64,000 bases of DNA from Snodgrassella alvi (GTDB taxonomy: Bacteria > Pseudomonadota > Gammaproteobacteria > Burkholderiales > Neisseriaceae): the NCBI RefSeq assembly GCF_002777855.1, contig NZ_MEIK01000029.1:186001-250000 (forward strand). The letters run 5' to 3'. The position numbers were made by a program, and so were the translations under genes. This document shows positions 10,499 to 21,270 of this stretch, one piece after another (the stretch's first letter is position 1; each line of letters begins with the position of its first letter). The notes under the pieces were generated by a model. That model was not told the DNA's origin. It did no database searches and saw only the letters and a program-made list of their open reading frames with translations.

Positions 10499-10828
10499 AT
10501 GAGAGTTAGTGCACAACACAAAAATGCCCGCATTTCTGCGCAAAAAGCCCGTCTTGTTGCTGACTTGGTGCGTGGCAAAGATATTGCCCAAGCGTTGAAT
10601 ATTTTGACATTCAGCCCCAAAAAAGGTGCTGAGCTGATCAAAAAAGTACTGGAGTCTGCTGTGGCCAATGCCGAGCATAACGAAGGTGCTGATATTGACG
10701 AATTGAAAGTGGTTACCATTTATGTCGACAAAGGTCCGAGCCTGAAACGTTTTCAAGCACGTGCCAAAGGTCGTGGTAATCGCATCGAAAAACAAACTTG
10801 TCACATCAACGTGATTGTGGGCAACTAA
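10499..10828 (+). CDS. rplV: 50S ribosomal protein L22
   Basis: A 109-residue L22, which contacts all 23S rRNA domains and extends a beta hairpin into the exit tunnel. Seen: [19 protein letters not shown] at the N-terminal half, the tunnel hairpin [18 protein letters not shown], and the C-terminal CHINVIVGN. Macrolide-resistance changes map to this hairpin in other bacteria; nothing odd is seen here. Confidence 0.97.
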   Translation: MRVSAQHKNARISAQKARLVADLVRGKDIAQALNILTFSPKKGAELIKKVLESAVANAEHNEGADIDELKVVTIYVDKGPSLKRFQARAKGRGNRIEKQTCHINVIVGN

Positions 10829-10837
10829 GGAAAAGCG

Positions 10838-11542
10838 ATGGGACAAAAAATTAACCCTACAGGCTTTCGCCTGGCAGTGAATAAAGATTGGTCTTCCAAA
10901 TGGTTTGCCAAAAGCGGCGACTTTTCCAAAGTGCTGAAAGAAGATATTGACGTACGTAATTTTCTGCGCAAACGACTGGCTAATGCTTCTGTTGGTCGCG
11001 TAGTTATTGAGCGTCCGGCTAAATCTGCACGTATTACCATTTATAGTGCCCGTCCGGGAATTGTAATTGGTAAAAAAGGTGAAGACATCGAAGTATTAAA
11101 ACGTGATTTGCAGAAAATCATGGGTGTGCCGGTACATGTCAACATCGAAGAAATCCGTAAACCGGAAATTGATGCGCAAATTATTGCTGATAATATTGCA
11201 GCCCAGTTGGAAAAACGTGTAATGTTTCGCCGTGCCATGAAACGCGCTATGCAAAATGCCATGCGTGTTGGTGCCAAAGGTATCAAAATCATGTCTTCCG
11301 GCCGATTAAACGGTATTGAAATTGCTCGTACCGAATGGTATCGCGAAGGTCGTGTGCCTCTGCATACCCTGCGTGCTAATGTGGACTACGCAACCAGCGA
11401 AGCCAAAACCACATACGGCATCATCGGTATAAAAGTTTGGGTTTACAAAGGTGAACTGACACCAGGTGAAATTCAGGCCAAGCCGGAACAGGAAAAGAAA
11501 CACAGCAGAAAGGCAGGTGGTCGAAATGCTGCAGCCAACTAG
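10838..11542 (+). CDS. rpsC: 30S ribosomal protein S3
   Basis: A 234-residue S3, part of the mRNA entry channel and its helicase activity. It starts [18 protein letters not shown] and contains the KH domain with [14 protein letters not shown] (about residues 71-84), then the C-terminal domain with [26 protein letters not shown]. The tail is Lys/Arg rich ([11 protein letters not shown]). Its 3' end overlaps the rplP start by 17 bases. Confidence 0.97.
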   Translation: MGQKINPTGFRLAVNKDWSSKWFAKSGDFSKVLKEDIDVRNFLRKRLANASVGRVVIERPAKSARITIYSARPGIVIGKKGEDIEVLKRDLQKIMGVPVHVNIEEIRKPEIDAQIIADNIAAQLEKRVMFRRAMKRAMQNAMRVGAKGIKIMSSGRLNGIEIARTEWYREGRVPLHTLRANVDYATSEAKTTYGIIGIKVWVYKGELTPGEIQAKPEQEKKHSRKAGGRNAAAN

Positions 11543-11942
11543 AATGAAATACCGCAAACAGCAGAAAGGCCGCAATACCGGTATTGCTACTCGTGGCAAT
11601 AAAGTTAGCTTCGGTGATTTTGGTCTGAAAGCTGTGGGTCGTGGTCGTCTGACTGCACGCCAAATTGAAGCAGCACGTCGAGCAATGACTCGTCATATCA
11701 AACGTGGCGGTCGCATCTGGATTCGTGTATTCCCGGATAAACCCATTACCGAGAAACCGATTCAGGTTCGTATGGGTGGCGGTAAAGGTAATGTTGAATA
11801 TTACATCGCCGAAATTCAGCCGGGCAAAATGCTCTACGAAATGGACGGTGTAGATGAAACTTTGGCTCGTCAGGCTTTCGAGCTGGCTGCTGCCAAATTG
11901 CCGATTCAGACCGTATTTGTTAAACGCCAGGTAGGTCAATAA
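11526..11942 (+). CDS. rplP: 50S ribosomal protein L16
   Basis: A 138-residue L16 located by the A-site tRNA. The true start is [16 protein letters not shown], with AGGTGGT just upstream inside rpsC; the longer open frame from 11466 merely reads the end of rpsC in another frame. Conserved segments are [18 protein letters not shown] and [17 protein letters not shown]. The stop overlaps the rpmC start (TAATG). Confidence 0.96.
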   Translation: MLQPTRMKYRKQQKGRNTGIATRGNKVSFGDFGLKAVGRGRLTARQIEAARRAMTRHIKRGGRIWIRVFPDKPITEKPIQVRMGGGKGNVEYYIAEIQPGKMLYEMDGVDETLARQAFELAAAKLPIQTVFVKRQVGQ

Positions 11943-12133
11943 TGAAAACCAGTGAATTGAAAGACAAATCTGTTGAGCAGTTAAACGAAGAACTGGTTGG
12001 CCTGCTGAAAGCGCAATTCGGATTGCGTATGCAGCATGCCACCGGCCAGCTGGGTAAAAACAGTGAGCTGAAAAAAGTGCGTCGTAATATTGCTCGTGTA
12101 AAAACCATTTTGCATCAGAAGGATGGTGAATAA
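11942..12133 (+). CDS. rpmC: 50S ribosomal protein L29
   Basis: A 63-residue L29, a small helical hairpin beside L23 near the exit tunnel. It begins [19 protein letters not shown] and has the motif [21 protein letters not shown] in two parts typical of the family. It overlaps by one base with both rplP upstream and rpsQ downstream. Confidence 0.95.
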   Translation: MKTSELKDKSVEQLNEELVGLLKAQFGLRMQHATGQLGKNSELKKVRRNIARVKTILHQKDGE

Positions 12134-12396
12134 TGACTGAAGCTAAAAACGTACGTACTTTGCAGGGCAAAGTCGTGAGCGACAAAATGGATAAAACCGT
12201 AACCGTACTGGTTGAACGCAAAGTAAAACACCCGTTGTATGGTAAGGTGATTCGTCGTTCGACTAAAATCCATGCCCACGATGAGCAAAACCAATACGGT
12301 ATTGGTGACGTTGTTGTCATTTCCGAAGGTCGCCCAATGTCAAAAACCAAAAGCTGGGTTGTAACTGAGCTGATTGAAAAAGCACGCAATGTGTAA
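12133..12396 (+). CDS. rpsQ: 30S ribosomal protein S17
   Basis: An 87-residue S17, an OB-fold primary 16S rRNA binder. It contains [20 protein letters not shown] and [19 protein letters not shown], the family hallmarks. It is the last gene of the S10 part of the cluster; a 231-base structured gap follows before rplN. Confidence 0.96.
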   Translation: MTEAKNVRTLQGKVVSDKMDKTVTVLVERKVKHPLYGKVIRRSTKIHAHDEQNQYGIGDVVVISEGRPMSKTKSWVVTELIEKARNV

Positions 12397-12420
12397 TTAA
12401 CACAACAAAGTGCTGCAATT

Positions 12421-12530
12421 AGGGAACGAAGTATTGCGACAATCCAATATTGTCTGTAAACTTCGTTCCTTAACTTTCAGTTTCCTGAAAGTTTCCGGCG
12501 CTCGCCGGAACTCTCCCTTCGGGACCCAAG
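12421..12530 (+). promoter_or_regulatory. Array of hairpins at the S10/spc operon junction
   Basis: Four successive hairpins fill the rpsQ-rplN gap. The first pairs GAACGAAGT (12424-12432) with ACTTCGTTC (12460-12468) and, inside, GACAAT with ATTGTC (12438-12454). The second pairs AACTTTCAG (12472-12480) with CTGAAAGTT (12485-12493). The third pairs TTCCGGC (12493-12499) with GCCGGAA (12504-12510), sharing one base with the second. The fourth is TCCC-TTC-GGGA (12514-12524). None is followed by a T tract. In E. coli this junction holds a terminator and the spc promoter; here it may be a processing site, leader or partial terminator. I see no convincing promoter. Confidence 0.55.
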
Positions 12531-12627
12531 ACTGGTTTACTAGAACCGTTAAAGGTTTCAAACAGCCATAAAGAGTAGTAGGCTGATTGAAAGCGGTAAA
12601 TTAAGTTGGATTTTAAAAGGTAATAAC

Positions 12628-12996
12628 ATGATTCAAATGCAGACCATCTTAGATGTGGCTGACAACTCTGGTGCACGCCGTGTAATGTGCATCAAAGTAT
12701 TAGGTGGATCTAAGCGTCGCTACGCATCTGTAGGCGACATCATCAAAGTGGCCGTTAAAGACGCAGCTCCTCGTGGTCGCGTAAAAAAGGGCGATGTATA
12801 TAATGCTGTAGTTGTTCGCACAGCAAAAGGTGTACGTCGTAACGACGGTGCACTGATTAAGTTTGATAACAATGCAGCCGTGCTGTTGAATACTAAATTG
12901 GAACCAATTGGTACCCGTATTTTTGGCCCGGTAACCCGTGAGCTACGTACTGAGCGATTCATGAAAATCGTTTCATTGGCTCCTGAAGTACTGTAA
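12628..12996 (+). CDS. rplN: 50S ribosomal protein L14
   Basis: A 122-residue L14 at the subunit interface and the binding site of RsfS, which is encoded further along in this window. It begins [19 protein letters not shown] and has the signature [21 protein letters not shown] split across the beta barrel. AAAAGGTAAT precedes the ATG. First gene of the spc part. Confidence 0.97.
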   Translation: MIQMQTILDVADNSGARRVMCIKVLGGSKRRYASVGDIIKVAVKDAAPRGRVKKGDVYNAVVVRTAKGVRRNDGALIKFDNNAAVLLNTKLEPIGTRIFGPVTRELRTERFMKIVSLAPEVL

Positions 12997-13007
12997 GTGA
13001 GGTTGCA

Positions 13008-13331
13008 ATGAAAAAGATTAAAACTGGTGATCAGGTGATCATCATTGCCGGTAAAGATAAGGGCAAACAGGGTAAAGTAGTGCGTGTTCTGGGTGAGAAA
13101 GTGATTGTTGACGGTATTAACCGCGTGAAACGTCACCAGAAACCTAACCCCATGCGTGGGATTGAAGGTGGTGTGATCACCAAAGATGCGCCATTGGCTA
13201 TTTCCAATGTAGCGATTTTCAATCCGGAAACCCAAAAAGCTGACCGCGTAGGCATCAAAGTAGAAACTGTAGACGGTAAAGTAGTACGTACCCGTGTATA
13301 CAAATCTACCGGTGCAGTCGTGGGAGCTTAA
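13008..13331 (+). CDS. rplX: 50S ribosomal protein L24
   Basis: A 107-residue L24, an assembly initiator of the 50S subunit. The N-terminal KOW motif is visible in [21 protein letters not shown]. Also present is [19 protein letters not shown]. It lies 11 bases after rplN. In E. coli, S8 represses the spc genes by binding near this gene; no attempt was made to fold that site here. Confidence 0.96.
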   Translation: MKKIKTGDQVIIIAGKDKGKQGKVVRVLGEKVIVDGINRVKRHQKPNPMRGIEGGVITKDAPLAISNVAIFNPETQKADRVGIKVETVDGKVVRTRVYKSTGAVVGA

Positions 13332-13341
13332 GGAGTAATCA

Positions 13342-13881
13342 ATGGCTCGTTTAAAAGACTTTTATAACACCACTGTTGTTCCTGAGTTGACCAAACAGTT
13401 CGGTTACAAATCTATCATGGAAGTACCGCGTATTGAAAAAATCACCTTGAATATGGGTGTAGGCGAAGCGGTTGCTGATAAAAAAGTAATGGAACACGCT
13501 GTTGGTGACTTAGAAAAAATTGCTGGTCAGAAACCGGTAGTAACTGTAGCACGCAAGTCAATTGCAGGTTTCAAAATCCGTGACAACTATCCGATCGGCT
13601 GTAAAGTAACTTTGCGCCGTGACCGTATGTATGAGTTTCTGGATCGACTGATTGCCATAGCTTTGCCACGTGTGCGTGACTTCCGTGGCGTAAACGGTAA
13701 ATCATTTGACGGTCGTGGTAACTACAACATGGGCGTGCGTGAACAAATTATTTTCCCGGAAATTGAATACGACAAAATTGATGCTTTGCGTGGTCTGAAT
13801 ATTACCATCACCACGACTGCCAAAACTGATGCAGAAGCCAAAGCACTGTTGTCTCTGTTCAAATTTCCGTTTAAGGGTTAA
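13342..13881 (+). CDS. rplE: 50S ribosomal protein L5
   Basis: A 179-residue L5, which binds 5S rRNA and contacts P-site tRNA. It contains [30 protein letters not shown] and [20 protein letters not shown], then the C-terminal [20 protein letters not shown]. Standard length; ten bases after rplX. Confidence 0.97.
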   Translation: MARLKDFYNTTVVPELTKQFGYKSIMEVPRIEKITLNMGVGEAVADKKVMEHAVGDLEKIAGQKPVVTVARKSIAGFKIRDNYPIGCKVTLRRDRMYEFLDRLIAIALPRVRDFRGVNGKSFDGRGNYNMGVREQIIFPEIEYDKIDALRGLNITITTTAKTDAEAKALLSLFKFPFKG

Positions 13882-13883
13882 TT

Positions 13884-14189
13884 ATGGCTAAGAAAGCACT
13901 TATTAATCGTGAGCTGAAGCGCGAAGCTTTGGCAAAAAAATATGCTGCCAAACGCGAAGCCATTTTCGCTATCATCAATGATGCCAATGCGACTGATGAA
14001 GAGCATTTTCAGGCTCGATTGAAACTGCAGGCTATTCCGCGTAATGCTGCTCCGATTCGTCAACGTCGTCGCTGCGCTTTGACAGGTCGTCCGCGTGGTA
14101 ATTTCCGTAAATTCGGCTTGGCCCGTACTAAAATCCGTGAAATCGCCATGCGTGGTGAAATTCCGGGCGTAATCAAAGCCAGCTGGTAA
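13884..14189 (+). CDS. rpsN: 30S ribosomal protein S14
   Basis: A 101-residue S14 of the long, zinc-independent type: the CxxC pairs of the short form are absent. It starts [20 protein letters not shown] and ends with [25 protein letters not shown], the 16S-binding tail. Two bases follow the rplE stop. Confidence 0.96.
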   Translation: MAKKALINRELKREALAKKYAAKREAIFAIINDANATDEEHFQARLKLQAIPRNAAPIRQRRRCALTGRPRGNFRKFGLARTKIREIAMRGEIPGVIKASW

Positions 14190-14203
14190 TAGGAGTATAA
14201 AAT

Positions 14204-14596
14204 ATGAGTATGCATGATCCTATTTCCGATATGTTGACCCGTATTCGTAATGCTCAGCGTGCTAACAAAGCATCTGTAAGCATGCCGTCTTCCAAACTGA
14301 AAGTGGCTATTGCCAAAGTTTTGAAAGAAGAAGGTTACGTAGAAGACTTTGCCGTATCTACCGAAACCAAGGCGACATTGGAAATACAATTAAAATACTA
14401 CGCTGGTCAGCCTGTGATTGAACGCATTCAACGCGTTTCACGTCCTGGTCTGCGTGTGTATAAAGGTTCCAACGACATTCCTTCAGTAATGAATGGTTTG
14501 GGCGTTGTGATTGTGAGCACTTCTAAAGGTGTAATGACTGACCGCAAAGCCCGTGCCAATGGTATCGGCGGTGAGTTGTTATGCGTGGTTGCCTAA
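14204..14596 (+). CDS. rpsH: 30S ribosomal protein S8
   Basis: A 130-residue S8, a primary 16S rRNA binder and, in E. coli, the translational repressor of the spc operon. It begins [20 protein letters not shown] and ends in the conserved [21 protein letters not shown] segment (two parts). AGGAGTATAAAAT provides a clear ribosome binding site. Confidence 0.97.
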   Translation: MSMHDPISDMLTRIRNAQRANKASVSMPSSKLKVAIAKVLKEEGYVEDFAVSTETKATLEIQLKYYAGQPVIERIQRVSRPGLRVYKGSNDIPSVMNGLGVVIVSTSKGVMTDRKARANGIGGELLCVVA

Positions 14597-14605
14597 GGGG
14601 AAAAC

Positions 14606-15139
14606 ATGTCTCGAATTGCTAAACATCCGGTAGTCGTTCCGGCTGGCGTTGACGTTAAGTTCTCTCCAGAAGCTATCATTGTTAAAGGTAAAAACGGCGA
14701 ACTGTCCCTGCATCAGCATGCTGAAGTAAATGTAGCATTAAATGATGGACAATTAGTTATTACTGCCAACGACAGCAGTACAAAAGCGAATGCTTTATCT
14801 GGTACCGTGCGTGCGTTACTGCACAACATGGTTGTTGGTGTAAGCAATGGTTTTGAGAAAAAACTGCAATTGATTGGTGTAGGCTATCGCGCTCAAGCTC
14901 AAGGAAAGGTATTAAATCTTTCTTTGGGCTACTCTCATCCGATTAATTACGAATTGCCAGAAGGCATTACAGCTACTACACCTTCAGCTACCGAAATTAT
15001 TATTGCTGGTGCTGACAAACAGGTAGTAGGGCAAGTTGCTGCTGAAATTCGTGGATTCCGTCCGCCTGAACCTTATAAAGGTAAAGGTGTACGATATGCT
15101 GATGAGCGTGTCGTTATTAAAGAAACCAAGAAAAAATAA
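14606..15139 (+). CDS. rplF: 50S ribosomal protein L6
   Basis: A 177-residue L6 near the factor-binding site. It starts [19 protein letters not shown] and has two repeated alpha/beta domains, with [16 protein letters not shown] and the C-terminal [17 protein letters not shown] signature. Standard length. Confidence 0.97.
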   Translation: MSRIAKHPVVVPAGVDVKFSPEAIIVKGKNGELSLHQHAEVNVALNDGQLVITANDSSTKANALSGTVRALLHNMVVGVSNGFEKKLQLIGVGYRAQAQGKVLNLSLGYSHPINYELPEGITATTPSATEIIIAGADKQVVGQVAAEIRGFRPPEPYKGKGVRYADERVVIKETKKK

Positions 15140-15152
15140 TTGAGGCTCACTG

Positions 15153-15506
15153 ATGGATAAAAATGTAGCAAGACTGCGTCGTGCACGTAAAACCCGTGCC
15201 AAAATTGCAGCCCTGAACAAAGTGAGATTGTGCGTTTTTCGTACCAATAATCACATTTATGCCCAGGTTATTAGCGCTGAAGGTGATCGAGTATTGGCTC
15301 AGGCTTCTACTCTTGAGGCTGATGTGCGTGCCAGCATCAAATACGGCAGCAATGTAGACGCTGCGATAGTGGTTGGCAAACGCATTGCTGAAAAAGCTAA
15401 AGCAGCCGGCATTGAAGCAGTGGCATTTGACCGTTCAGGTTTTCAATACCATGGTCGCGTTAAAGCCTTGGCTGAGGCAGCCCGTGAAAACGGCTTAAGC
15501 TTCTAA
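15153..15506 (+). CDS. rplR: 50S ribosomal protein L18
   Basis: A 117-residue L18, which joins 5S rRNA to the 50S subunit. It contains [23 protein letters not shown] and the C-terminal [22 protein letters not shown] motif. Its N-terminal basic region is normal in length. Confidence 0.97.
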   Translation: MDKNVARLRRARKTRAKIAALNKVRLCVFRTNNHIYAQVISAEGDRVLAQASTLEADVRASIKYGSNVDAAIVVGKRIAEKAKAAGIEAVAFDRSGFQYHGRVKALAEAARENGLSF

Positions 15507-15525
15507 TAAACTGGAGACCAGAAAT

Positions 15526-16044
15526 ATGGCAAAACACGAAACTGAAGAACGCGGTGACGGCCTGATCGAAAAGATGGTTGCCGTAAACCGTGTGACCAAA
15601 GTGGTTAAAGGTGGCCGCATTATGGCTTTTTCAGCTTTAACCGTAGTAGGTGATGGCGATGGTCGCATCGGTATGGGCAAAGGTAAATCTAAAGAGGTTC
15701 CTGTTGCTGTACAGAAAGCCATGGATCATGCACGTCGTAACATGATTAAAGTGCCATTAAATGGCCGTACAATTCATCATGAAGTAATCGGTCGTCATGG
15801 CGCTACTCGCGTATTCATGCAGCCTGCCAAAGAAGGTAATGGTGTGAAAGCAGGTGGTCCGATGCGTTTGGTTTTTGATGCAATGGGTATTCATAATATC
15901 TCTGCTAAAGTGCATGGTTCAACTAATCCTTACAATATTGTTCGTGCAACATTGGATGGTTTGTCTAAACTGTACACGCCAGCTGAAATTGCTGCCAAAC
16001 GTGGCCTGACCGTAGAAGAAATTTTAGGAGCAGATCATGAGTGA
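15526..16044 (+). CDS. rpsE: 30S ribosomal protein S5
   Basis: A 172-residue S5, important for translational accuracy. It has [19 protein letters not shown], the double-stranded-RNA-binding-like N-terminal domain, and [20 protein letters not shown]. Its 3' end overlaps rpmD by eight bases. Confidence 0.97.
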   Translation: MAKHETEERGDGLIEKMVAVNRVTKVVKGGRIMAFSALTVVGDGDGRIGMGKGKSKEVPVAVQKAMDHARRNMIKVPLNGRTIHHEVIGRHGATRVFMQPAKEGNGVKAGGPMRLVFDAMGIHNISAKVHGSTNPYNIVRATLDGLSKLYTPAEIAAKRGLTVEEILGADHE

Positions 16045-16222
16045 GCAGAAAACCGTACGCATTACACTGGTTAAAAGCTTGATTGGCACTATTGCCGCTC
16101 ACCGTGCCTGCGCACGTGGCTTAGGTTTGCGTCATCGTGAGCATACTGTTGAAGTGCTTGATACCCCCGAAAATCGTGGCATGATCAACAAAATCAGCTA
16201 CCTTTTGAAAGTGGAGAAGTAA
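16037..16222 (+). CDS. rpmD: 50S ribosomal protein L30
   Basis: A 61-residue L30. It contains [26 protein letters not shown] (in two conserved parts) and ends [20 protein letters not shown]. The start lies within rpsE after a TTTAGGAG ribosome binding site. Confidence 0.96.
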   Translation: MSEQKTVRITLVKSLIGTIAAHRACARGLGLRHREHTVEVLDTPENRGMINKISYLLKVEK

Positions 16223-16223
16223 C

Positions 16224-16658
16224 ATGCTTTTGAATACCATTCAGCCTGCTGAAGGTGCTAAACATGCGGCTCGCCGCGTGGGTCGTGGCATCGGCAGTGG
16301 TTTAGGCAAAACCTGTGGCCGTGGGCATAAAGGTCAGAAAAGCCGTAAAGGTGGTTATCATAAAGTTGGTTTCGAAGGCGGACAAATGCCTTTGCAGCGT
16401 CGCTTGCCGAAACGTGGCTTTAAATCTATGACAGCTCATCTAAATGCTGAAGTGCGTCTGGATGAACTGGCGAAAGTTGCAGTAAACGAAATTGATGTTC
16501 TGGTATTGAAACAGGCCGGATTGGTACCTGCAACTGCTTTGAATGTCAAAATCATTGCATCTGGCAACATTGATAAGGCGGTAACTTTAAATGGTATTAA
16601 AGCCACCAAAGGTGCGCAACAGGCCATTGAAGCTGCCGGTGGTAAAGTAGCAGAATAA
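16224..16658 (+). CDS. rplO: 50S ribosomal protein L15
   Basis: A 144-residue L15, a late 50S assembly protein. It has the glycine-rich basic region [20 protein letters not shown] followed by [20 protein letters not shown], the family signature. The N-terminus [15 protein letters not shown] and standard length support the start one base after the rpmD stop. Confidence 0.97.
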   Translation: MLLNTIQPAEGAKHAARRVGRGIGSGLGKTCGRGHKGQKSRKGGYHKVGFEGGQMPLQRRLPKRGFKSMTAHLNAEVRLDELAKVAVNEIDVLVLKQAGLVPATALNVKIIASGNIDKAVTLNGIKATKGAQQAIEAAGGKVAE

Positions 16659-16671
16659 GGCAAGGAAACAA

Positions 16672-17988
16672 GTGGCTAATCCGCAATCCGCAACAGGACT
16701 TTCAAAGTTTGGTGATTTAAAAAATCGTCTGTTATTTTTGCTTGGTGCGTTGGTTGTATTCCGCATCGGATCGCATATTCCAGTGCCCGGTGTGGATGGT
16801 GCTGCTTTGACCAAACTGTATGAAAGTGCCGGCGGAGGCATATTGAGCATGCTCAATATGTTTTCCGGCGGTTCACTGCAACGGTTCAGTATCTTTGCAA
16901 TTGGTGTTATGCCATATATTTCAGCTTCAATTATTGTACAGCTGGCTTCTGAAATTATCCCTTCCCTGAAAGCACTCAAAAAGGAAGGTGAAGCTGGACG
17001 TCGGACTTTGACGAAATATACGCGTTATGGCACTGTATTGTTGGCTACTCTACAAAGTTTCGGTGCTGCAGCATTTGTTTATCAACAAAATGTAGTGGTA
17101 TCTGGCCAGTTTGAATTTTATTTGACTACCATGGTGTGTCTGGTTACCGGAACCATGTTTCTTATGTGGCTTGGTGAGCAGATTACAGAACGTGGTATTG
17201 GTAATGGTATTTCGCTGATTATTACTGCCGGTATCGCAGCCAGTCTGCCTGCCGGTATTGGTCGCTTACTAACACTGACTAGTCAGGGTTCAATCAGTTA
17301 TTTGATGGCTGTTGCACTGATTGTTGGGGCATTAGCTTTGATTTATGCTGTTGTATACATCGAAAGTGCACAACGTAAAGTACCGGTGCAATATGCTAAG
17401 CGGCAAGTAGGTAATCGCATTATGCAGGCTCAGAATTCACATTTGCCATTTAAATTGAATATGGCCGGCGTGATACCGCCAATTTTTGCGTCTAGTATTA
17501 TTCTGTTTCCCTCTACTCTATTAAGCTGGTTTGGTTCAGCTAATCAAGATGGATGGTTGCAGAAACTGGCCACACTCTTGCAGCATGGTCAGCCTGTTTA
17601 TATTTTGCTATTTGCAGCTACTATTATCTTCTTTTGTTATTTCTATACGGCGTTGGTATTCAGTCCAAGAGAAATGGCAGAAAATCTGAAGAAAAGTGGT
17701 GCTTTCGTGCCGGGTATTCGCCCTGGTGAACAAACCAGTCGTTATCTGGAGAAAGTTGTATTGCGTTTAACCTTCTGGGGCGCAATTTATATAGCTATCG
17801 TGTGCCTGATTCCGGAAGTATTAACTTCTGCGATGAATGTACCTTTCTACCTAGGTGGCACCTCACTACTTATTCTGGTGGTGGTGACCATGGATTTTAA
17901 AACGCAAATTGCTTCTTATGTGATGAGTAGTCAGTATGAACATCTAATGAAGCGTTCTGCGATGAAATCATTATCATCACGTCGTTAA
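16672..17988 (+). CDS. secY: Protein translocase subunit SecY
   Basis: A 438-residue core subunit of the SecYEG protein-conducting channel with ten membrane segments. Signature regions: [12 protein letters not shown] near the N-terminus, [20 protein letters not shown] (TM2) and RVPVQYAK-type loop [15 protein letters not shown]. The start codon is GTG (GTGGCTAATCCG), preceded by AAGGAAACA. As in most bacteria it sits between rplO and infA/rpmJ. Confidence 0.97.
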   Translation: MANPQSATGLSKFGDLKNRLLFLLGALVVFRIGSHIPVPGVDGAALTKLYESAGGGILSMLNMFSGGSLQRFSIFAIGVMPYISASIIVQLASEIIPSLKALKKEGEAGRRTLTKYTRYGTVLLATLQSFGAAAFVYQQNVVVSGQFEFYLTTMVCLVTGTMFLMWLGEQITERGIGNGISLIITAGIAASLPAGIGRLLTLTSQGSISYLMAVALIVGALALIYAVVYIESAQRKVPVQYAKRQVGNRIMQAQNSHLPFKLNMAGVIPPIFASSIILFPSTLLSWFGSANQDGWLQKLATLLQHGQPVYILLFAATIIFFCYFYTALVFSPREMAENLKKSGAFVPGIRPGEQTSRYLEKVVLRLTFWGAIYIAIVCLIPEVLTSAMNVPFYLGGTSLLILVVVTMDFKTQIASYVMSSQYEHLMKRSAMKSLSSRR

Positions 17989-17993
17989 GTATT

Positions 17994-18212
17994 ATGGCTA
18001 AAGAAGATACCATACAAATGCAGGGTGAAATCCTTGAAACCCTGCCCAACGCAACTTTTAAAGTTAAACTTGAAAACGATCATGTCGTTTTAGGTCATAT
18101 TTCTGGAAAAATGCGTATGCATTACATACGTATTTCCCCTGGAGATAAGGTGACTGTGGAATTGACTCCGTACGATTTGACTCGTGCTCGCATCGTTTTC
18201 CGCGCCCGCTAA
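17994..18212 (+). CDS. infA: Translation initiation factor IF-1
   Basis: A 72-residue S1-like OB-fold protein that blocks the A site during initiation. It reads [20 protein letters not shown] and ends [16 protein letters not shown]. Five bases follow secY. Placement between secY and rpmJ is common in betaproteobacteria. Confidence 0.97.
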   Translation: MAKEDTIQMQGEILETLPNATFKVKLENDHVVLGHISGKMRMHYIRISPGDKVTVELTPYDLTRARIVFRAR

Positions 18213-18230
18213 GAGTAGAAAGGAAATAAT

Positions 18231-18344
18231 ATGCGCGTTCAGCCGTCGGTAAAGAAAATTTGCCGCAATTGTAAAATCATCCGTCGCAACCGCGTTGTAC
18301 GTGTGATTTGTACCGACCCTCGTCACAAACAACGTCAAGGCTAA
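18231..18344 (+). CDS. rpmJ: 50S ribosomal protein L36
   Basis: A 37-residue protein. It reads [20 protein letters not shown] at the start and [13 protein letters not shown] at the end. Cys11, Cys14, Cys27 and His32 form the zinc-ribbon, so this is the zinc-binding form rather than the YkgO-type zinc-free paralog. AAAGGAAATAAT is a strong ribosome binding site. Confidence 0.96.
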   Translation: MRVQPSVKKICRNCKIIRRNRVVRVICTDPRHKQRQG

Positions 18345-18402
18345 TTGGATAACCCTAAGTCTTTATGTTATAGTGACAGACTTTTTGCCCTAAGGAAAAA
18401 AT

Positions 18403-18765
18403 ATGGCTCGTATTGCAGGGGTGAATATCCCTAACAATGCCCATATCGTAATTGGCCTTCAGGCTATTTATGGTATTGGTTCGTCTCGCGCTAAACTGGT
18501 TTGCGAAGCTGCCGGCGTTGTGCCGAGCACTAAAGTTAAAGATTTGGACGAGGCTCAACTTGATGCTTTACGTGAACAAATTGCCAAATACCATGTAGAA
18601 GGTGATTTGCGTCGTGAAGTAACCATGAACATCAAACGATTGATGGATATGGGCTGCTATCGTGGTCTGCGTCATCGTCGTGGTTTGCCTTGCCGTGGTC
18701 AGCGTACCCGTACCAATGCGCGTACTCGTAAAGGTCCGCGTAAAGCGATTGCAGGCAAGAAATAA
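18403..18765 (+). CDS. rpsM: 30S ribosomal protein S13
   Basis: A 120-residue S13, which bridges the 30S head to the 50S subunit and touches tRNA. It begins [20 protein letters not shown] and has [19 protein letters not shown], the C-terminal signature. First gene of the alpha part of the cluster; 58 bases follow rpmJ. Confidence 0.97.
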   Translation: MARIAGVNIPNNAHIVIGLQAIYGIGSSRAKLVCEAAGVVPSTKVKDLDEAQLDALREQIAKYHVEGDLRREVTMNIKRLMDMGCYRGLRHRRGLPCRGQRTRTNARTRKGPRKAIAGKK

Positions 18766-18781
18766 TTGATAAGGAACAATA

Positions 18782-19174
18782 ATGGCTAAAGCAAACACAG
18801 CTCGTGTGCGCAAGAAAGTACGTAAATCCGTAAGTGAAGGTATTGTGCATGTACATGCATCTTTCAATAATACCATCATTACTATCACTGACCGTCAGGG
18901 CAATGCATTATCTTGGGCTACCTCTGGCGGTGCTGGTTTTAAAGGTTCACGTAAAAGCACACCATTTGCCGCTCAGGTTGCGGCTGAAGCAGCTGGCAAA
19001 GTTGCCCAAGAGTATGGCGTAAAAAATCTGGAAGTTCGTATAAAGGGGCCGGGTCCTGGTCGCGAATCTTCTGTACGTGCGCTCAACGCTCTTGGTTTCA
19101 AGATTACCAGTATTACAGACGTTACTCCATTGCCACACAATGGTTGTCGGCCACCTAAAAAACGTCGTATCTAA
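18782..19174 (+). CDS. rpsK: 30S ribosomal protein S11
   Basis: A 130-residue S11 of the 30S platform. It contains [37 protein letters not shown] and ends [17 protein letters not shown], all diagnostic. Confidence 0.97.
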   Translation: MAKANTARVRKKVRKSVSEGIVHVHASFNNTIITITDRQGNALSWATSGGAGFKGSRKSTPFAAQVAAEAAGKVAQEYGVKNLEVRIKGPGPGRESSVRALNALGFKITSITDVTPLPHNGCRPPKKRRI

Positions 19175-19189
19175 CAGGAGTATTCGAGT

Positions 19190-19810
19190 ATGGCACGTTA
19201 TACCGGCCCGAAATGTAAATTAGCCCGTCGTGAGGGTACTGATCTTTTTCTGAAGAGTGCTCGTCGCTCTCTGGATTCTAAATGTAAGCTGGATTCTGCT
19301 CCAGGTCAGCACGGTGCGAAAAAACCTCGCCTGTCTGGCTATGGATTGCAATTGCGTGAAAAACAAAAAATTCGTCGTATTTACGGCGTTTTGGAACGTC
19401 AGTTCCGCCGTTATTTTGCTGAAGCAGCCCGTCGTAAAGGTTCGACTGGTGAATTGCTGCTTCAGTTGTTGGAATCTCGTTTAGACAACGTGGTATACCG
19501 CATGGGTTTTGGTTCTACACGTGCTGAAGCCCGTCAGTTGGTATCTCACAAAGCCATTACCGTGAACGGCCAAGTTGTCAATATCCCTTCTTTTCAAGTA
19601 AAAGCTGGTGATGTAGTTGCTGTTCGCGAAAAAGCCAAAAAACAGGTGCGTATTCAGGAAGCTTTCAGTCTGGCCAGTCAGATCGGCTTACCAAGCTGGG
19701 TTTCTGTTGAAGAAGGCAAACTGGAAGGTGTTTTCAAAAACATGCCAGATCGCACTGAATTGAGTGGCGATATTAATGAACAGCTGGTGGTAGAGTTTTA
19801 CTCTAAATAA
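19190..19810 (+). CDS. rpsD: 30S ribosomal protein S4
   Basis: A 206-residue S4, a primary 16S rRNA assembly protein. It has [38 protein letters not shown] and the S4 RNA-binding domain [20 protein letters not shown] followed by [17 protein letters not shown]. In E. coli S4 is the repressor of the alpha operon. AGGAGTATTCGAGT precedes the ATG. Confidence 0.97.
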   Translation: MARYTGPKCKLARREGTDLFLKSARRSLDSKCKLDSAPGQHGAKKPRLSGYGLQLREKQKIRRIYGVLERQFRRYFAEAARRKGSTGELLLQLLESRLDNVVYRMGFGSTRAEARQLVSHKAITVNGQVVNIPSFQVKAGDVVAVREKAKKQVRIQEAFSLASQIGLPSWVSVEEGKLEGVFKNMPDRTELSGDINEQLVVEFYSK

Positions 19811-19834
19811 AGCTGGTTAAGTGAGGACAGTTAA

Positions 19835-20821
19835 ATGCAAAACACATCCGAATTCTTGAAACCGCGTCAAATTGACGTTGACACCTTGTCTGCTACTCGA
19901 GCCAAAGTGTCTATGGAGCCGTTTGAACGTGGTTTCGGCCATACGTTGGGTAATGCTTTGCGTCGTATCTTACTGTCATCAATGAATGGTTATGCGTCGA
20001 CAGAAGTAACGATTGAAGGCGTATTGCATGAATACTCTACGCTTGACAGTGTTCAGGAAGATGTTGTTGATATTCTTCTGAATCTGAAGGGCGTAGTATT
20101 TAAAGTGCATGGCCGCACAGAGGTAACTTTAAGTCTGAAAAAATCTGGAGCAGGGGTTGTTACTGCTGCTGATATCGAGTTACCACATGACGTCGAAATT
20201 GTTAATCCTGATCATGTTATCTGCCATCTGTCAGAAGGTGGAAGTATTAATATGGAAATCAAGGTTGAGCAAGGACGTGGTTATGAAGCTGTGTCTGGTC
20301 GTCGAAATAAAGACGATCACAAACGTATCGGCGCTATTCAACTGGATGCAAGCTTTTCGCCTATCAGTCGTGTCAGCTTTGAAGTGGAACCGGCTCGTGT
20401 GGAGCAACGTACTGATTTAGACCGCTTAGTTTTGGATATTGAAACCAATGGTGCAATTGATCCGGAAGAAGCGGTACGCAGTGCAGCCTGTATTTTGATT
20501 GATCAGATGTCAATCTTTGCTGATTTACAGGGTACGCCGGTAGCAGTAGTGGAAGAAAAAGAACCACCTATTGATCCTATTCTACTTCGTCCTGTGGACG
20601 ATCTGGAGTTGACCGTTCGTTCAGCAAACTGTTTGAAAGCTGAAGATATTTACTATATTGGCGATTTGATTCAACGTACAGAGACTGAACTGTTGAAAAC
20701 TCCGAATCTGGGTAGAAAATCTCTGAATGAAATCAAGGAAGTCTTGGCTTCCAAAGGTTTGACGTTGGGTTCAAAACTGGAAGCCTGGCCGCCGGCCAGT
20801 CTGGAAAAGCCACAAGTTTGA
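19835..20821 (+). CDS. rpoA: RNA polymerase alpha subunit
   Basis: A 328-residue alpha subunit. The N-terminal dimerisation and assembly domain (about residues 1-235) contains [21 protein letters not shown] short linker leads to the C-terminal domain (about 250-318) with [20 protein letters not shown] and [16 protein letters not shown], the helix-hairpin-helix that binds UP elements and activators such as Fis, which is also encoded in this window. Confidence 0.98.
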   Translation: MQNTSEFLKPRQIDVDTLSATRAKVSMEPFERGFGHTLGNALRRILLSSMNGYASTEVTIEGVLHEYSTLDSVQEDVVDILLNLKGVVFKVHGRTEVTLSLKKSGAGVVTAADIELPHDVEIVNPDHVICHLSEGGSINMEIKVEQGRGYEAVSGRRNKDDHKRIGAIQLDASFSPISRVSFEVEPARVEQRTDLDRLVLDIETNGAIDPEEAVRSAACILIDQMSIFADLQGTPVAVVEEKEPPIDPILLRPVDDLELTVRSANCLKAEDIYYIGDLIQRTETELLKTPNLGRKSLNEIKEVLASKGLTLGSKLEAWPPASLEKPQV

Positions 20822-20839
20822 TGATTAAAGGATAATGAC

Positions 20840-21223
20840 ATGCGTCATCGTAATGGTAACCGCAAATTAAACCGCACCAGCAGTCATCGTGCTGCTATGT
20901 TGCGTAATATGGCTAATTCATTGTTGACTCACGAAGCGATTGTAACTACTTTGCCGAAAGCTAAAGAGTTACGCCGTGTTGCTGAACCGTTGATTACTTT
21001 AGGTAAAAAGCCTTCACTGGCCAATCATCGTTTAGCTTTTAATCGTACACGTGATCGTGAAGTTGTTGTAAAGTTATTTAATGAATTGGGCCCGCGCTTC
21101 GCTAATCGAAATGGTGGCTATCTGCGCATTTTGAAATATGGTTTCCGTAAAGGTGATAATGCTCCATTGGCTCTGGTTGAGTTAGTAGAGAAAGCACCTG
21201 AAACTGAAGCTGTTGCTGAGTAA
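20840..21223 (+). CDS. rplQ: 50S ribosomal protein L17
   Basis: A 127-residue L17 and the last gene of the superoperon. It starts [20 protein letters not shown] and contains [19 protein letters not shown] and [21 protein letters not shown] strong terminator follows 15 bases after the stop. Confidence 0.97.
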   Translation: MRHRNGNRKLNRTSSHRAAMLRNMANSLLTHEAIVTTLPKAKELRRVAEPLITLGKKPSLANHRLAFNRTRDREVVVKLFNELGPRFANRNGGYLRILKYGFRKGDNAPLALVELVEKAPETEAVAE

Positions 21224-21238
21224 TCAGACTTCAAATAC

Positions 21239-21270
21239 AAGCCAGCCGTTAGGCTGGCTTGTTTCATTTT
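21239..21270 (+). terminator. Terminator of the ribosomal superoperon
   Basis: AAGCCAGCC (21239-21247) and GGCTGGCTT (21252-21260) form a perfect 9-bp stem with a GTTA tetraloop, followed by GTTTCATTTTG. Position directly after rplQ supports intrinsic termination. Confidence 0.88.

Noticed and set aside
11421-12389. A 322-codon open frame on the minus strand across rpsC, rplP, rpmC and rpsQ
   Set aside because: It lies antisense to well-conserved ribosomal genes, has no family motif or ribosome binding site, and comes from the codon bias of the real genes.
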